Origin: Pseudomonas aylmerensis
GTDB lineage: Bacteria > Pseudomonadota > Gammaproteobacteria > Pseudomonadales > Pseudomonadaceae
Direction: 5' to 3'
Assembly: GCF_001702265.1 (NCBI RefSeq)
Contig: NZ_MAUE01000040.1
Span: 1 to 64,000 of the forward strand
DNA: 64,000 nt
Shown: positions 27,143-35,679 of the stretch, piece after piece
How positions within the stretch are numbered: position 1 is the stretch's first letter
Layout of the letters: each line of letters opens with the position of its first letter
Program-made: the position numbers and the translations under genes
Notes under the pieces: generated by a model
What the model saw: the letters and a program-made list of their open reading frames with translations, nothing else
What the model was told of the DNA's origin: nothing
Database searches by the model: none

Positions 27143-28210
27143 TCAGAGCGCGGATTTGCCGATGACATTCAGGCTCATCTGCTCCAGCAGCTTGTTCATG
27201 TGGATGAACTGCGCAAAGCGTTTGTCCTGGGTCTGGCCATGGAAGAAGCGGTAGTAGATCTGCTGCACGATGCCGGCCAGGCGGAACAGGCCGTAGGTGT
27301 AGTAGAAATCGAAATTGTCGATCTGGATCCCGGCGCGTTCAGCGTAGTAATCGACGAACTCGCGGCGGGTAAGCATGCCGGGGGCGTTGCTCGGCTGGCG
27401 GCGCATCAGTTGCACGGGCGCGGGATCGCCGGCCTCGATCCAGTAGGCAAGGGTGTTGCCCAGGTCCATCAGCGGGTCGCCGAGGGTGGTCAGTTCCCAG
27501 TCCAGCACGCCGATGATCTGCATCGGGTTATGAGGGTCGAGGATCACGTTATCGAAGCGGTAGTCGTTGTGCACGATGCTCGAGGTCGGGTGGTCGGCCG
27601 GCATCTTGTCGTTGAGCCAGGCGCGGACCCTTTCCCAGCTCGGCGCGTCGGGGGTCAGGGCTTTTTCGTAGCGGTCGCTCCAGCCACGGATCTGTCGCTC
27701 GACGTAGCCTTCGGGTTTGCCGAGGTCGGCCAGGCCACAGGCGTTGTAGTCGACCTGGTGGAGTTCGACGAACTTGTCGATAAAACTCTTGCACAGTGCC
27801 TCGGTCCTGGTCGCGTCCAGGCCCAGTTCGGCTGGCAGGTCGGAGCGCAGGATGATGCCGTTGACGCGCTCCATCACGTAGAACTCGGCACCGATCACCG
27901 CCTCGTCGGTGCAATGCACGTACGCCTTGGGGCAATACGGGAAGCCATCTTTGAGCTGGTTGAGAATGCGGTATTCGCGGCCCATGTCATGGGCGGACTT
28001 GGCTTTGTGGCCAAACGGTGGACGGCGCAGCACGAATTCCTGGCCGGGGTATTCCAGCAGGTAGGTCAGGTTCGACGCACCACCCGGAAACTGGCTGATC
28101 GTGGGCGTGCCGCTCAGGCCCGGGATATGGGCCTTGAGGTAGGGATCGATCAGGCTGGCATCAAGTTCTTCGCCTGGGCGAATCTGGGTCGATTGGTCGT
28201 TCAGCGCCAT
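27143..28210 (-). CDS. APH-like phosphotransferase (ACAD10/LvaA kinase-domain type)
   Basis: 355 aa. The aminoglycoside-phosphotransferase fold is shown by the catalytic loop HNDYRFDNVI (near residues 220-229) and metal-binding DWELTTLGDP. The N-terminal ISQFPGGASNLTYLLEYPG is the phosphate-binding part. This subfamily occurs beside acyl-CoA dehydrogenases and SDRs and phosphorylates 4-hydroxyacyl-CoA compounds in the levulinate and ACAD10/11 pathways, not antibiotics. Here an SDR follows but no acyl-CoA dehydrogenase is next to it. AGAAGGG precedes the ATG. Confidence 0.88.
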   Translation of the reverse strand: MALNDQSTQIRPGEELDASLIDPYLKAHIPGLSGTPTISQFPGGASNLTYLLEYPGQEFVLRRPPFGHKAKSAHDMGREYRILNQLKDGFPYCPKAYVHCTDEAVIGAEFYVMERVNGIILRSDLPAELGLDATRTEALCKSFIDKFVELHQVDYNACGLADLGKPEGYVERQIRGWSDRYEKALTPDAPSWERVRAWLNDKMPADHPTSSIVHNDYRFDNVILDPHNPMQIIGVLDWELTTLGDPLMDLGNTLAYWIEAGDPAPVQLMRRQPSNAPGMLTRREFVDYYAERAGIQIDNFDFYYTYGLFRLAGIVQQIYYRFFHGQTQDKRFAQFIHMNKLLEQMSLNVIGKSAL

Positions 28211-28339
28211 GCTTATCCCTTCTGCTTATTCTAAAGGCCTCGGACTATTTCCTAATCTAATGCGCACCACCGCCCAGCGACAAGGTCGGGGCGGCTTAAT
28301 AGGTTAGCGTGTTGGACGATAATCAGCGTGCCTGATCGG

Positions 28340-29293
28340 TCATTTTTCGGGCGCTGGCAGGGTCACCGGCGTGAGCACCGGGCGACCGGCAAAGTATTCC
28401 ACCAGGTTGTCGGCCACGCGCTGCACGGTGTCGTGGGCGGCTTCGGGCGACAGGCCGGCCACGTGTGAGGTGAGCACGGTATTGCTCAGGCGCTTGAGGG
28501 CGTCGGGCACCTTCGGCTCGTCGTCGAACACGTCCAGCGCGGCGCCGCCGATACGGCGCTGCTCAAGGGCCGCGACCAGGTCGGCGGTGACCACCACGCT
28601 GCCGCGGCCAATATTCACCAGGTAACCGTTGGGGCCCAGGGCGTCGAGGGCATTGCGGTCGATCAGGTGGCGAGTGCTGGCGCCGCCGGGCGTGGCCAGG
28701 ATCAGGAAGTCCGAGTTGCGCGCCAGCTCCACTGCGGTGGCGCAGTAGGTGTAGTCCACATCATCGCGCGGCTGGCGGTTGTGGTAACTCACTTCCATGC
28801 CGAAACCCAGGGCTGCGCGCTTGGCGATTTCCAGGCCTACGGCGCCGAGCCCGAGAATCCCCAGTTGCTTGCCACCCAGGGACGGGCGCATCACCTTGGG
28901 CCACTCGCTGCGCCGCACCGCCGCATCGGTCTGCGGGATGCCGCGTACCAGCGACAGCAGCAGCGCCATGGCGTGGTCGGCCACCGACGGCGCGTTGACC
29001 CCGGCGCCGTTGGTTACCACGATGCCGCGGTTGCTCGCGGCCTGCAGGTCCACGTGTTCGTAGCCGGCGCCGATCACGCAGATGATCTCCAGCAGCGGCA
29101 GGGCGGCGATTTCCTCGGCATACAACCCCAGTGGGCCGCGCGTCAGCACCGCCTTGATCTGTCCGCCATGGGCCTTGATGGCCTGGGCACGTTCGGCCGG
29201 TGTCGGCGCGAGGATCACATGAAAGTCATTGCTCTCGATGATTTGCAGGTATTCGTTGATGGTTTCAACCAGGACCAGAACAGTGGTGGTCAT
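28340..29293 (-). CDS. D-2-hydroxyacid dehydrogenase (NAD-dependent)
   Basis: 317 aa. The Rossmann loop LGLGAVG lies at residues 147-153. The catalytic Arg is in NIGRGSVV, the acid in DVFDDEP and the His in LTSHVAG, all intact. The ADHAMALLLSLVRGIPQTDAAVR element is typical of glyoxylate/hydroxypyruvate reductase-like members. It should reduce a 2-keto acid such as glyoxylate or hydroxypyruvate; the exact substrate is not visible. AGGAAG precedes the ATG. Confidence 0.9.
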   Translation of the reverse strand: MTTTVLVLVETINEYLQIIESNDFHVILAPTPAERAQAIKAHGGQIKAVLTRGPLGLYAEEIAALPLLEIICVIGAGYEHVDLQAASNRGIVVTNGAGVNAPSVADHAMALLLSLVRGIPQTDAAVRRSEWPKVMRPSLGGKQLGILGLGAVGLEIAKRAALGFGMEVSYHNRQPRDDVDYTYCATAVELARNSDFLILATPGGASTRHLIDRNALDALGPNGYLVNIGRGSVVVTADLVAALEQRRIGGAALDVFDDEPKVPDALKRLSNTVLTSHVAGLSPEAAHDTVQRVADNLVEYFAGRPVLTPVTLPAPEK

Positions 29294-29402
29294 CGGAACG
29301 CTCTTCCTGAAGGGTTTGAAGGGATGAGTATGCGCGATTTGTAAGTAATATCGTTTCGCCGCGTCAGAAAAAATGCAGGGTCGGAGGCGAGCGCGTGCCG
29401 GT

Positions 29403-29927
29403 TCAGAAACTGACCTCGGCCGCTTTCACCCGCTGTCCAAAGGCGCCCGCCAGCGTGGCGTTGTGGTGCTCGATAATCGCCTCGGCCTTCAGCGCCGGGG
29501 TGTCCATGCAAGTGTGCGCGTCTTCCGGCAGTACCACGCCAAAGCCCAGCTCCACGGCCACCCGGCACGTGGTGTCGATGCAGAATTGGGTTTTCATTCC
29601 GGCGATCACCAGTTGCTTGACCTGCGCGGCGTGCAGTTGCTGCGCCAGGTCGGTGCCGAGGAAGCAACTCGGGCGAGTCTTGTCGAAGAGCTGATCGCGG
29701 GCCGCATCGACGTCCAGCGCAGGCCACAGCTGCCAGAACGGGCTGCCTGCGGCGATTGGAGAACCCGCCGGACCGGTGTGGCGGGCCACGAAGATCGGCG
29801 CATGGGCCGCGCGTGCGCGCTGGATCAGCTGATTGATGGTATCCAGCACCCGCTCGCGTTCGAAGGGTTTTTCTGGGCCATCGTACAGGCCGGTTTGCAT
29901 ATCGATGATCAGCAGGGCGTCAGCCAT
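29403..29927 (-). CDS. Cysteine hydrolase, isochorismatase family
   Basis: 174 aa from the ATG at 29927, preceded by AAGGAG. The catalytic triad of the family is present: D9 (LIIDMQTG), K83 (FDKTRPSCF) and C116 (GMKTQFCIDTT). Members hydrolyse amide or vinyl-ether bonds (nicotinamidase-like, N-carbamoyl compounds, isochorismate). The substrate cannot be told from sequence. It lies about 110 bp downstream of a terminator that closes the tetR transcript, so it likely has its own promoter. Confidence 0.88.
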   Translation of the reverse strand: MADALLIIDMQTGLYDGPEKPFERERVLDTINQLIQRARAAHAPIFVARHTGPAGSPIAAGSPFWQLWPALDVDAARDQLFDKTRPSCFLGTDLAQQLHAAQVKQLVIAGMKTQFCIDTTCRVAVELGFGVVLPEDAHTCMDTPALKAEAIIEHHNATLAGAFGQRVKAAEVSF

Positions 29928-29963
29928 GGTGTTGCTCCTTGTGATTGCCAGGTGGCGGAGCAA

Positions 29964-29995
29964 TAAAAAGGCCCCGTCCATTGCTGGCGGGGCCT
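29964..29995 (-). terminator. Intrinsic terminator after the tetR/peptide unit
   Basis: On the minus strand AAGGCCCCG pairs with CGGGGCCTT and is followed by TTTATTG. It lies 20 bp after the stop of the 28-codon frame at 30016 and before the isochorismatase gene. Confidence 0.85.
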
Positions 29996-30015
29996 TGGGT
30001 TGAATCTGCGGATGT

Positions 30016-30102
30016 TTAGTTCAAGCACCCACAGCCACCGCGCGACCCGCCTTGAGCGGTCGTGGTGGTGGTACGGGTGAGGTACTGCGCGATCAGGTTC
30101 AT
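30016..30102 (-). CDS. Possible 28-aa peptide, Thr-rich with Gly/Cys tail
   Basis: A 28-codon frame starting 7 nt after the tetR stop and ending 20 bp before an intrinsic terminator. The peptide has an amphipathic start (MNLIAQYLTR), a run of five Thr (TTTTT) and a GGSRGGCGCLN tail with two Cys. Its position, filling the gap between tetR and the terminator, suggests it is translated, but there is no strong ribosome-binding site (CGGGCC before ATG) and coupling to the tetR stop would be needed. No function can be assigned. Confidence 0.4.
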   Translation of the reverse strand: MNLIAQYLTRTTTTTAQGGSRGGCGCLN

Positions 30103-30109
30103 GGCCCGA

Positions 30110-30703
30110 TCATGCTGGGACAGGCGCGGGGCTGTCAACGGGCAACAAGGTGTTTCGTACGGCCTCAAGGAATTCGTCCGACAGCTGATTGCCGCGTGTC
30201 GCACGGGCGAGAGTGACGGCGCCGATCATCATCGCGTATTTCGCCAGCATCGCCTGGCGATCCTCATCCTGAAGCTGGGCAAAGATCTCCAGCGACTTTT
30301 CGACCCCGTCTATGAAAGTGTGCTGCAGCGCTGTGTCGGCGGGCTCGTGGCACATATCCGGGGTGAACGCTGAAATCGGGCAGCCGTCACCCGGGTTGTC
30401 GCGGTGGGCCGCCGACAGATAGGGGGCCAGGACTGCCTGGCGCGCCGCTTGCCGATCTTCGCTGGTGCGGATCTTTTCCTGCCAGCCCAGGTTCGCGTGC
30501 TCGAAGGCCTGCTGGCAGGCCTCCGTGGCCAAGGCTTCCTTGGACGCGAAGTGGCCGTAGAAGCCGCCGTGGGTCAGGCCGGCCGCGGCCATCACATCCG
30601 ACAGGGTGATGCCGTGCAACCCACGCTCACGAAACAGGTGCGTGGCGGCCTCGACGATGATTTCACGGTTGAGTTCGGCTTGTTTGCGGGAGACGCGAGG
30701 CAT
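30110..30703 (-). CDS. TetR/AcrR family transcriptional regulator
   Basis: 197 aa from the ATG at 30703; a GTG at 30715 is also in frame. The helix-turn-helix is ITLSDVMAAAGLTHGGFYGHFASKEAL, the classic TetR signature. The C-terminal ligand domain has GCPISAFTPDMCHEP, similar to regulators that control oxidoreductases or electrophile responses. The usual target is a neighbouring gene; here only a small peptide frame follows, and the exported protein gene upstream lies on the same strand. Confidence 0.9.
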   Translation of the reverse strand: MPRVSRKQAELNREIIVEAATHLFRERGLHGITLSDVMAAAGLTHGGFYGHFASKEALATEACQQAFEHANLGWQEKIRTSEDRQAARQAVLAPYLSAAHRDNPGDGCPISAFTPDMCHEPADTALQHTFIDGVEKSLEIFAQLQDEDRQAMLAKYAMMIGAVTLARATRGNQLSDEFLEAVRNTLLPVDSPAPVPA

Positions 30704-30855
30704 GGCGGGGCTCACAGGAAGAATGGCGGGTGCTGTATGAAAACTACAGCAACGGGCGCCATTCTAAAATAGATTTGTGCGGGAATGTATTAGTCCCCGG
30801 AGGTCGCACGTTTTGCGCCCCTGGCCGCATTCGGGGCGCAGCAGCGCTCAGGCGA

Positions 30856-31290
30856 TCACTGCGGGGCGCTGCGTCGCGCCTTGTCCTGCTCGGCTTGTGC
30901 GATGGGCATGAAGTTGTAGGTGGGGAAAAATTCCGTGGTGTACACCCCCCACGCGCTGTTTTCGATTGCCAGGTTGACCTCTGCCAGGCGCGAGGCCGGC
31001 AGGCGCAGCACGACGACCTGGCCGATGCCCATGGTGATGTTCCAACTCACCACCTCCACCCCGGCGGGTGGGAATACGGCGTGAAACGCTTGTTTGGCCA
31101 GTTGCGTCTTCAGCTCGCCCAGAGGGCGCGATTGATCGTGTTTAAGAAACACGGTCAACATGACCGCGTTCTCGGCAGTGATGGCCGTATTTTTTTCTGG
31201 CGGCGCAGCAACGGTCGCTGCAGCGGGCAACAGCGCGGCGGCCAGCAGTGCAGGTATTAACAGCAAACGAAGAGGGTTGCGTTTATTCAT
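30856..31290 (-). CDS. Exported hypothetical protein
   Basis: 144 aa with a clear signal peptide (MNKRNPLRLLLIPALLAAALLPAAATVAA). The mature part of about 115 aa contains AVMLTVFLKHDQSRPLGEL and SAWGVYTTEFFPTYNFMPI, with no motif I recognise. AAGGTG precedes the ATG. It follows another exported protein on the same strand with a 54-bp gap, so the two may be co-expressed. Function unknown. Confidence 0.75.
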   Translation of the reverse strand: MNKRNPLRLLLIPALLAAALLPAAATVAAPPEKNTAITAENAVMLTVFLKHDQSRPLGELKTQLAKQAFHAVFPPAGVEVVSWNITMGIGQVVVLRLPASRLAEVNLAIENSAWGVYTTEFFPTYNFMPIAQAEQDKARRSAPQ

Positions 31291-31344
31291 GGTCGGGCAC
31301 CTTGTTCTTTGTTGTTTGGAAGAGTGCTAAACATCAATGTTTAA

Positions 31345-31845
31345 TTAATTCGACATGGCTGTCTTGATTGGGCCTTTATACGGAGCGTGTACTACATAAA
31401 TGCGTACGGGAGGTTGTGTGGGGATCATGTCGCGCGGAACTTCGCGAGAGTAAGTGAATTCGCTGTTATCAAGTTTCTCCAGGCGCCTGACGATGGTTCG
31501 GTTCGGGCCGAGGTCCGGGATCAGGATATGCGTCTTGCGGTCGCCCGTGACCATGAAGTATCCGCCGCCGCCATCGGCATGCTTTGAGCGGCCGGTGTCG
31601 GTGTAGAAGAACTCATAGCGATTGCGCAGTGGGTCCCACATGGATAGGCCAACGACGCCGGGGTAGTTGGCCTTGACGTCCTTGTCCGGCTCGCCTTCGA
31701 TATAGACTTTGGTGGTTAGCCATTGCGGCGAAGACGCCAGCGCGTGAATGTCCGCTTCAGGTACCACGTGTTCTGTGGCACTGGCGTGCGGGATGAGAAA
31801 ACAGCTGAGTAACAGGCTGGTAAATACAGCGTTAAGTCTTCGCAT
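31345..31845 (-). CDS. Exported protein, DUF4822-like
   Basis: 166 aa. Signal peptide MRRLNAVFTSLLLSCFLIPHASA. The mature domain has WLTTKVYIEGEPDKDVKANYPGVVGLS, then NRYEFFYTDTG and YFMVTGDRKTHILIP, a pattern I associate with DUF4822, a small secreted or periplasmic domain of unknown role. AGGAG precedes the ATG. It is the first of two adjacent exported-protein genes and sits beside an AT-rich spacer, unlike the surrounding high-GC DNA. Confidence 0.65.
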   Translation of the reverse strand: MRRLNAVFTSLLLSCFLIPHASATEHVVPEADIHALASSPQWLTTKVYIEGEPDKDVKANYPGVVGLSMWDPLRNRYEFFYTDTGRSKHADGGGGYFMVTGDRKTHILIPDLGPNRTIVRRLEKLDNSEFTYSREVPRDMIPTQPPVRIYVVHAPYKGPIKTAMSN

Positions 31846-32296
31846 GGTCGAACTCCTGTTGTTTTAAGTGCGCGGTGTTGTTGTTTTTCTTCGGGACGGC
31901 TGCGGGCGATATTAGTTTCAAGTTTGGCGGTGACTCAATGGCTGTGTAGGCTTATGTAACAATTGTCGCGGTGGTGTGCTTATTATTTTATTTAGATAGT
32001 CGTTAGTGTCTGATTGAGTTGTAGGTAGGTTCTCTAAATACATCGAGTCCAGTTAATACGCCAAGACTTGGCTGCATTCACGAATAGCACGCTGCAATCG
32101 CTCGAAACGGTTTAAGCATTCCCGGCAACCATCGCCCAGGGCGGCCCTGGAGCGGCTGCACCGGCAAACCGTTCCTCAGCTAAGTCTTTGCTTATTCAAG
32201 AGAATCCCGGACAATCACGCCCCTTCTATGGTCGGGGCGCTGCCTGTCAGGTTTTTCTGACTCGTCCCGGCTATGTAAATGCGGAGATCCGACCGG
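31846..32296. other. AT-rich intergenic spacer
   Basis: 451 bp between divergent genes with no gene recognised. The stretch around 31960-32060 (for example TTATTATTTTATTTAGATAG) is far richer in A/T than the rest of the window. It should hold the promoters of the exported-protein pair and of the permease. Confidence 0.6.
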
Positions 32297-33574
32297 ATGA
32301 ATGATCAGGCCAATAGCGTCGACGAACGCTATGCAACGACACCTGCAACCCTCACAAGCTGGAGCCGCCAGGACACCACCTGGATGCTTGGCCTGTTCGG
32401 CACCGCCATTGGCGCCGGTACCTTGTTCCTGCCGATCAATGCCGGCCTGGGCGGCTTCTGGCCCCTGGTGATCCTGGCGGTGCTGGCCTTCCCGATGACG
32501 TTCTTTGCCCACCGTGGCCTGACCCGTTTCGTACTGTCCGGCCGCGAAGGCTCCGACATCACTGACGTGGTCGAGGAGCACTTCGGCATCCGCGCCGGTG
32601 CGCTGATCACCTTGCTGTACTTCTTCGCAATCTTTCCGATCCTGCTGATCTACAGCGTGGCGCTGACCAACACCGTCGGCAGCTTCATGGAGCATCAGCT
32701 GCACATCATGCCGCCGCCACGCGCGATCCTGTCGTTGGTGCTGATCCTCGGCCTGCTGGCTGTGGTGCGGTGCGGCGAGCAGGTAATCGTCAAGGCCATG
32801 AGCCTGATGGTGTACCCGTTTATCGTCGCCTTGCTGTTCCTGGCGGTATACCTGATCCCTCACTGGACGGGCGGCATCCTCAGCACCGCCAGTGTGGTGC
32901 CGGCGCCGTCCGCGCTGCTCAATACGCTGTGGCTGGCGATCCCGGTGATGGTGTTTTCGTTCAACCACTCGCCGATCATCTCGGCCTTCGCGGTGGACCA
33001 GAAGCGCCAGTACGGTGCCCACGCCGATGAGCGCAGCTCGCAGATCCTGTCGCGCGCGCACCTGTTGATGGTGGTGATGGTGCTGTTCTTCGTGTTCAGC
33101 TGCGTGCTGACCCTGTCGCCGGCGCAACTGGCCGAAGCGAAAGCGCAGAACCTGTCGATCCTGTCGTACCTGGCCAACCACTTCAACAACCCGACCATCG
33201 AGTTCGCCGCACCGTTGATCGCGTTCGTGGCGATTGCCAAGTCGTTCCTCGGTCACTACATCGGTGCCAGCGAAGGCCTCAAGGGCCTGGTGCTCAAGAG
33301 CGGCCGGCGCCCGGCTGCGAAGACTCTCGACCGCATCACCGCCGCGTTCATGCTGGTGGTGTGCTGGATCGTCGCCACGCTCAACCCAAGCATCCTCGGC
33401 ATGATCGAGACCCTGGGCGGCCCGATCATCGCGTCGATCCTGTTCCTGATGCCGATGTACGCGATCCGCAAGGTACCGGCGATGGCCAAGTACCGTGGGC
33501 AGGCGTCCAACGTGTTTGTCACGGCGGTCGGCCTGGTGGCGATTACCGCGTTGATTTACTCGCTGCTGTCCTGA
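32297..33574 (+). CDS. Serine/threonine (HAAAP family) amino-acid transporter
   Basis: 425 aa from the ATG at 32297 (GGAG about 10 nt upstream). Eleven or so hydrophobic helices start with WMLGLFGTAIGAGTLFLPINAG, the unwound first-helix motif of HAAAP/SdaC-type proton symporters. FSFNHSPIISAFAVDQKRQYG is typical of the serine/threonine branch. It imports serine or threonine across the inner membrane; the specificity is inferred from this resemblance. The gene is monocistronic and ends at an intrinsic terminator. Confidence 0.9.
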   Translation: MNDQANSVDERYATTPATLTSWSRQDTTWMLGLFGTAIGAGTLFLPINAGLGGFWPLVILAVLAFPMTFFAHRGLTRFVLSGREGSDITDVVEEHFGIRAGALITLLYFFAIFPILLIYSVALTNTVGSFMEHQLHIMPPPRAILSLVLILGLLAVVRCGEQVIVKAMSLMVYPFIVALLFLAVYLIPHWTGGILSTASVVPAPSALLNTLWLAIPVMVFSFNHSPIISAFAVDQKRQYGAHADERSSQILSRAHLLMVVMVLFFVFSCVLTLSPAQLAEAKAQNLSILSYLANHFNNPTIEFAAPLIAFVAIAKSFLGHYIGASEGLKGLVLKSGRRPAAKTLDRITAAFMLVVCWIVATLNPSILGMIETLGGPIIASILFLMPMYAIRKVPAMAKYRGQASNVFVTAVGLVAITALIYSLLS

Positions 33575-33590
33575 CCGCGGGACTCACGCC

Positions 33591-33630
33591 AAAAAGCCGA
33601 TTCGCGCAGACCGCGAATCGGCTTTTTTTT
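33591..33630 (+). terminator. Intrinsic terminator after the amino-acid transporter
   Basis: AAAAAGCCGATTCGCG pairs with CGCGAATCGGCTTTTT around a CAGAC loop and is followed by further T residues. Confidence 0.93.
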
Positions 33631-33694
33631 GCGCTCGAAAAACCTCAATGCAGGCTAAGCTGACGCACCTCATTTGCCAGGATGGTCGGGCCGC

Positions 33695-35344
33695 TTGAAC
33701 ACTGAACCTGCTACTCCCGTGGCTGCGCCGCCCACCCGTACCCAGGACCTGCTCGCCGGCTTATCGATTGCCGGCCTGCTGCTGCCGGAAGCCGTGGCCT
33801 ATTCGAGTATCGCCGCGCTGCCGCCCCAGGCCGGGGTGATTGCCTTGTTCGCCGGCCTGGTGTGCTACGGCCTGTTCGGCACCAGCCGTTTTGCGATTGT
33901 CTCGGCCACCTCGTCTTCGGCGGCGGTGTTGGCGGCCGCAACGTCCAGCCTGGCCGCAGATGACCCGGCGCTGCGGCTGTCCCTGGCGTTCGGGCTGGTG
34001 CTGGTCACCGGCGTGTTTTTCCTGCTGGCCGGGCTGTTCAAGCTCGGCGGCGTCACCTCGTTTATCGCCAAGCCGGTGTTGCGTGGCTTTGCCTTCGGCC
34101 TGGCGCTGACCATCATCCTCAAGCAGTTGGCGAGTGTGGTGGGCGTGCACCTGACCGATAACAACCTGATCCGCTTCCTGCCGCAATTGCTCGAGCAACT
34201 GCCACAGTGGAACTGGCCGGCGGCCATGGTGGCCGGGGTGGCGTTGCTGCTGCTCTGGGTGTGTGCACGCATGCCGCGCGTGCCTGGCGGGCTGGTGGTC
34301 GTGGTGCTTGGCATCGCGGCCGGGCAATACCTGAATCTGCAGGCCCACGGCGTGGCCCTGATCGGCATGATCGACCTGCGCCTGGAGCTGGGGCATTTGC
34401 CGGTGTTGCCGTTCGCCGACTGGCTGCGCCTGGGGGAATTGGCGTTTGCGCTGGTGATGATCCTGTACGCCGAGTCCTACGGTTCCATCAGCTCATTCGC
34501 CCTCAAGCATGGCGACCGGGTGTCATCCAACCGTGATCTGCTCGCGCTCGGTGCGGCCAACCTGGTGTCCGGGCTGTTCCACGGCATGCCGGCGGGTGCC
34601 GGTTACTCGGCGACTTCGGCCAATGAGGCGGCCGGTGCCTACTCGCGCTTGGCGGGAATCTTCGCCGCGCTGGTGATCCTGGTGATTGTGCTGACGGTGT
34701 TGCCCTATGTCGCGCTCACCCCGGAGCCGGTGCTGGCGGCCGTCGTCATCTATGCCTTGGGCCGAGGCTTGAGCCTGCAACCCCTGGGGCGTTATTTCAT
34801 CTGGCGGCGCGATCGATTGCTGGTGGTCTGCGCGGTGGCGGCCGTGCTGGTGCTCGGCGTGCTGGATGGCTTGCTGGTGTCGGTTGCAATCAGTGTGATG
34901 CTGATGTTGCGCCAGATGTCTTCAGCCGACCTGCAGGTGCTCGGGCGCCTGGGCAACAGTCACGACTTTGTCGATCGCCTGCACCATCCCGATGCCGTGG
35001 CGGTGCCCGGGGTATTGATCGTGCGGCCCAGTGAGGCGCTGTTTTTCGCGAATGCCGAGCGCATCCTGGGCGCGGCGTTGCGCTTGATGCGTCAGTCTCC
35101 GGTCGACGCAGTGGTGCTGAGCCTGGAAGAGTCGCCGGACCTTGACGGCACCAGTATCGAAGCACTGGCAGGTTTTTTTGCCCAGGTGCGCGGGGAGGGC
35201 AAGCGCCTGGTGCTGGCCCGTGTGCGGCATGACGCCCGCGAGGTGCTGCAGGGGCTGCCCGAGGCGTTGGCGCCGCAGGTGCTGCTCAGCGGCCTGAGCG
35301 TCGACGGCGCGGTGCAACTGGCGCTGGAGGCCAGCACAAGCTAG
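33695..35344 (+). CDS. SulP family inorganic anion transporter with STAS domain
   Basis: About 549 aa from a TTG at 33695; no ATG is available before the first helix, and a TTG at 33674 is an alternative. The transport domain has LLAGLSIAGLLLPEAVAYSSIA, SATSSSAAVLAAATSSL and PAGAGYSATSANEAAGA. The C-terminal STAS domain runs from about residue 435 (PGVLIVRPSEALFFANAERIL ... LSLEESPDLDGTSIEALAGF). Members carry sulfate, bicarbonate or dicarboxylates; the substrate is not evident. The stop codon at 35342 runs straight into a 7-bp repeat array. Confidence 0.9.
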   Translation: MNTEPATPVAAPPTRTQDLLAGLSIAGLLLPEAVAYSSIAALPPQAGVIALFAGLVCYGLFGTSRFAIVSATSSSAAVLAAATSSLAADDPALRLSLAFGLVLVTGVFFLLAGLFKLGGVTSFIAKPVLRGFAFGLALTIILKQLASVVGVHLTDNNLIRFLPQLLEQLPQWNWPAAMVAGVALLLLWVCARMPRVPGGLVVVVLGIAAGQYLNLQAHGVALIGMIDLRLELGHLPVLPFADWLRLGELAFALVMILYAESYGSISSFALKHGDRVSSNRDLLALGAANLVSGLFHGMPAGAGYSATSANEAAGAYSRLAGIFAALVILVIVLTVLPYVALTPEPVLAAVVIYALGRGLSLQPLGRYFIWRRDRLLVVCAVAAVLVLGVLDGLLVSVAISVMLMLRQMSSADLQVLGRLGNSHDFVDRLHHPDAVAVPGVLIVRPSEALFFANAERILGAALRLMRQSPVDAVVLSLEESPDLDGTSIEALAGFFAQVRGEGKRLVLARVRHDAREVLQGLPEALAPQVLLSGLSVDGAVQLALEASTS

Positions 35345-35626
35345 AAGCTGCAAGCTGCAAGCTACAAGCTACAAGCTACAAGCTGCAAGCTGCAAGCGAC
35401 AAGCTCTAAGCTCTAAGCTCTAAGCTTGAAGCTTGAAGCTTGAAGCTTGAAGCTTGAAGCTTGAAGCTTGAAGCTTGAAGCTTGAAGCTTGAAGCTTGAA
35501 GCTTGAGGCTTGAAGCTTGAAGCTTGAAGCTTGAAGCTTGAAGCTTGAAGCTTGAGGCTTGAGGCTTGAGGCTTGAGGCTTGAAGCTTGAGGCTTGCAGC
35601 TTGTCGCTTGTAGTTTGCAGCTTGCA
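35345..35626. repeat. About 40 tandem copies of a 7-bp repeat
   Basis: The unit drifts from AGCTGCA and AGCTACA at the left, through AGCTCTA, to a long homogeneous run of AGCTTGA in the middle (many HindIII sites AAGCTT), then GGCTTGA and GCAGCTT-like units at the right. The right-hand units are reverse complements of the left-hand ones (GCAAGCTGCAA type), so the array as a whole is inverted. Open frames read from it (repeating LQASSFK) are a product of the 21-bp multiple and not a credible gene. Confidence 0.92.
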
Positions 35627-35666
35627 AAAAAAACGCCGCGTACCTTGCGGTACGCGGCGCCTTTTA
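35626..35666 (-). terminator. Intrinsic terminator of acnB
   Basis: CGCCGCGTACC pairs with GGTACGCGGCG around a TTGC loop. On the minus strand it is followed by eight T residues, a strong terminator for acnB. On the plus strand only CCTTTT follows, so weaker termination of the SulP transcript is possible. Confidence 0.93.
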
Positions 35667-35679
35667 CGTCAACACACCC

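Noticed and set aside
35406..35627. Open frame with a repeating LQASSFK heptapeptide
   Set aside because: A period-7 DNA repeat gives a seven-residue protein repeat in every open frame; this is the array itself and not a gene.
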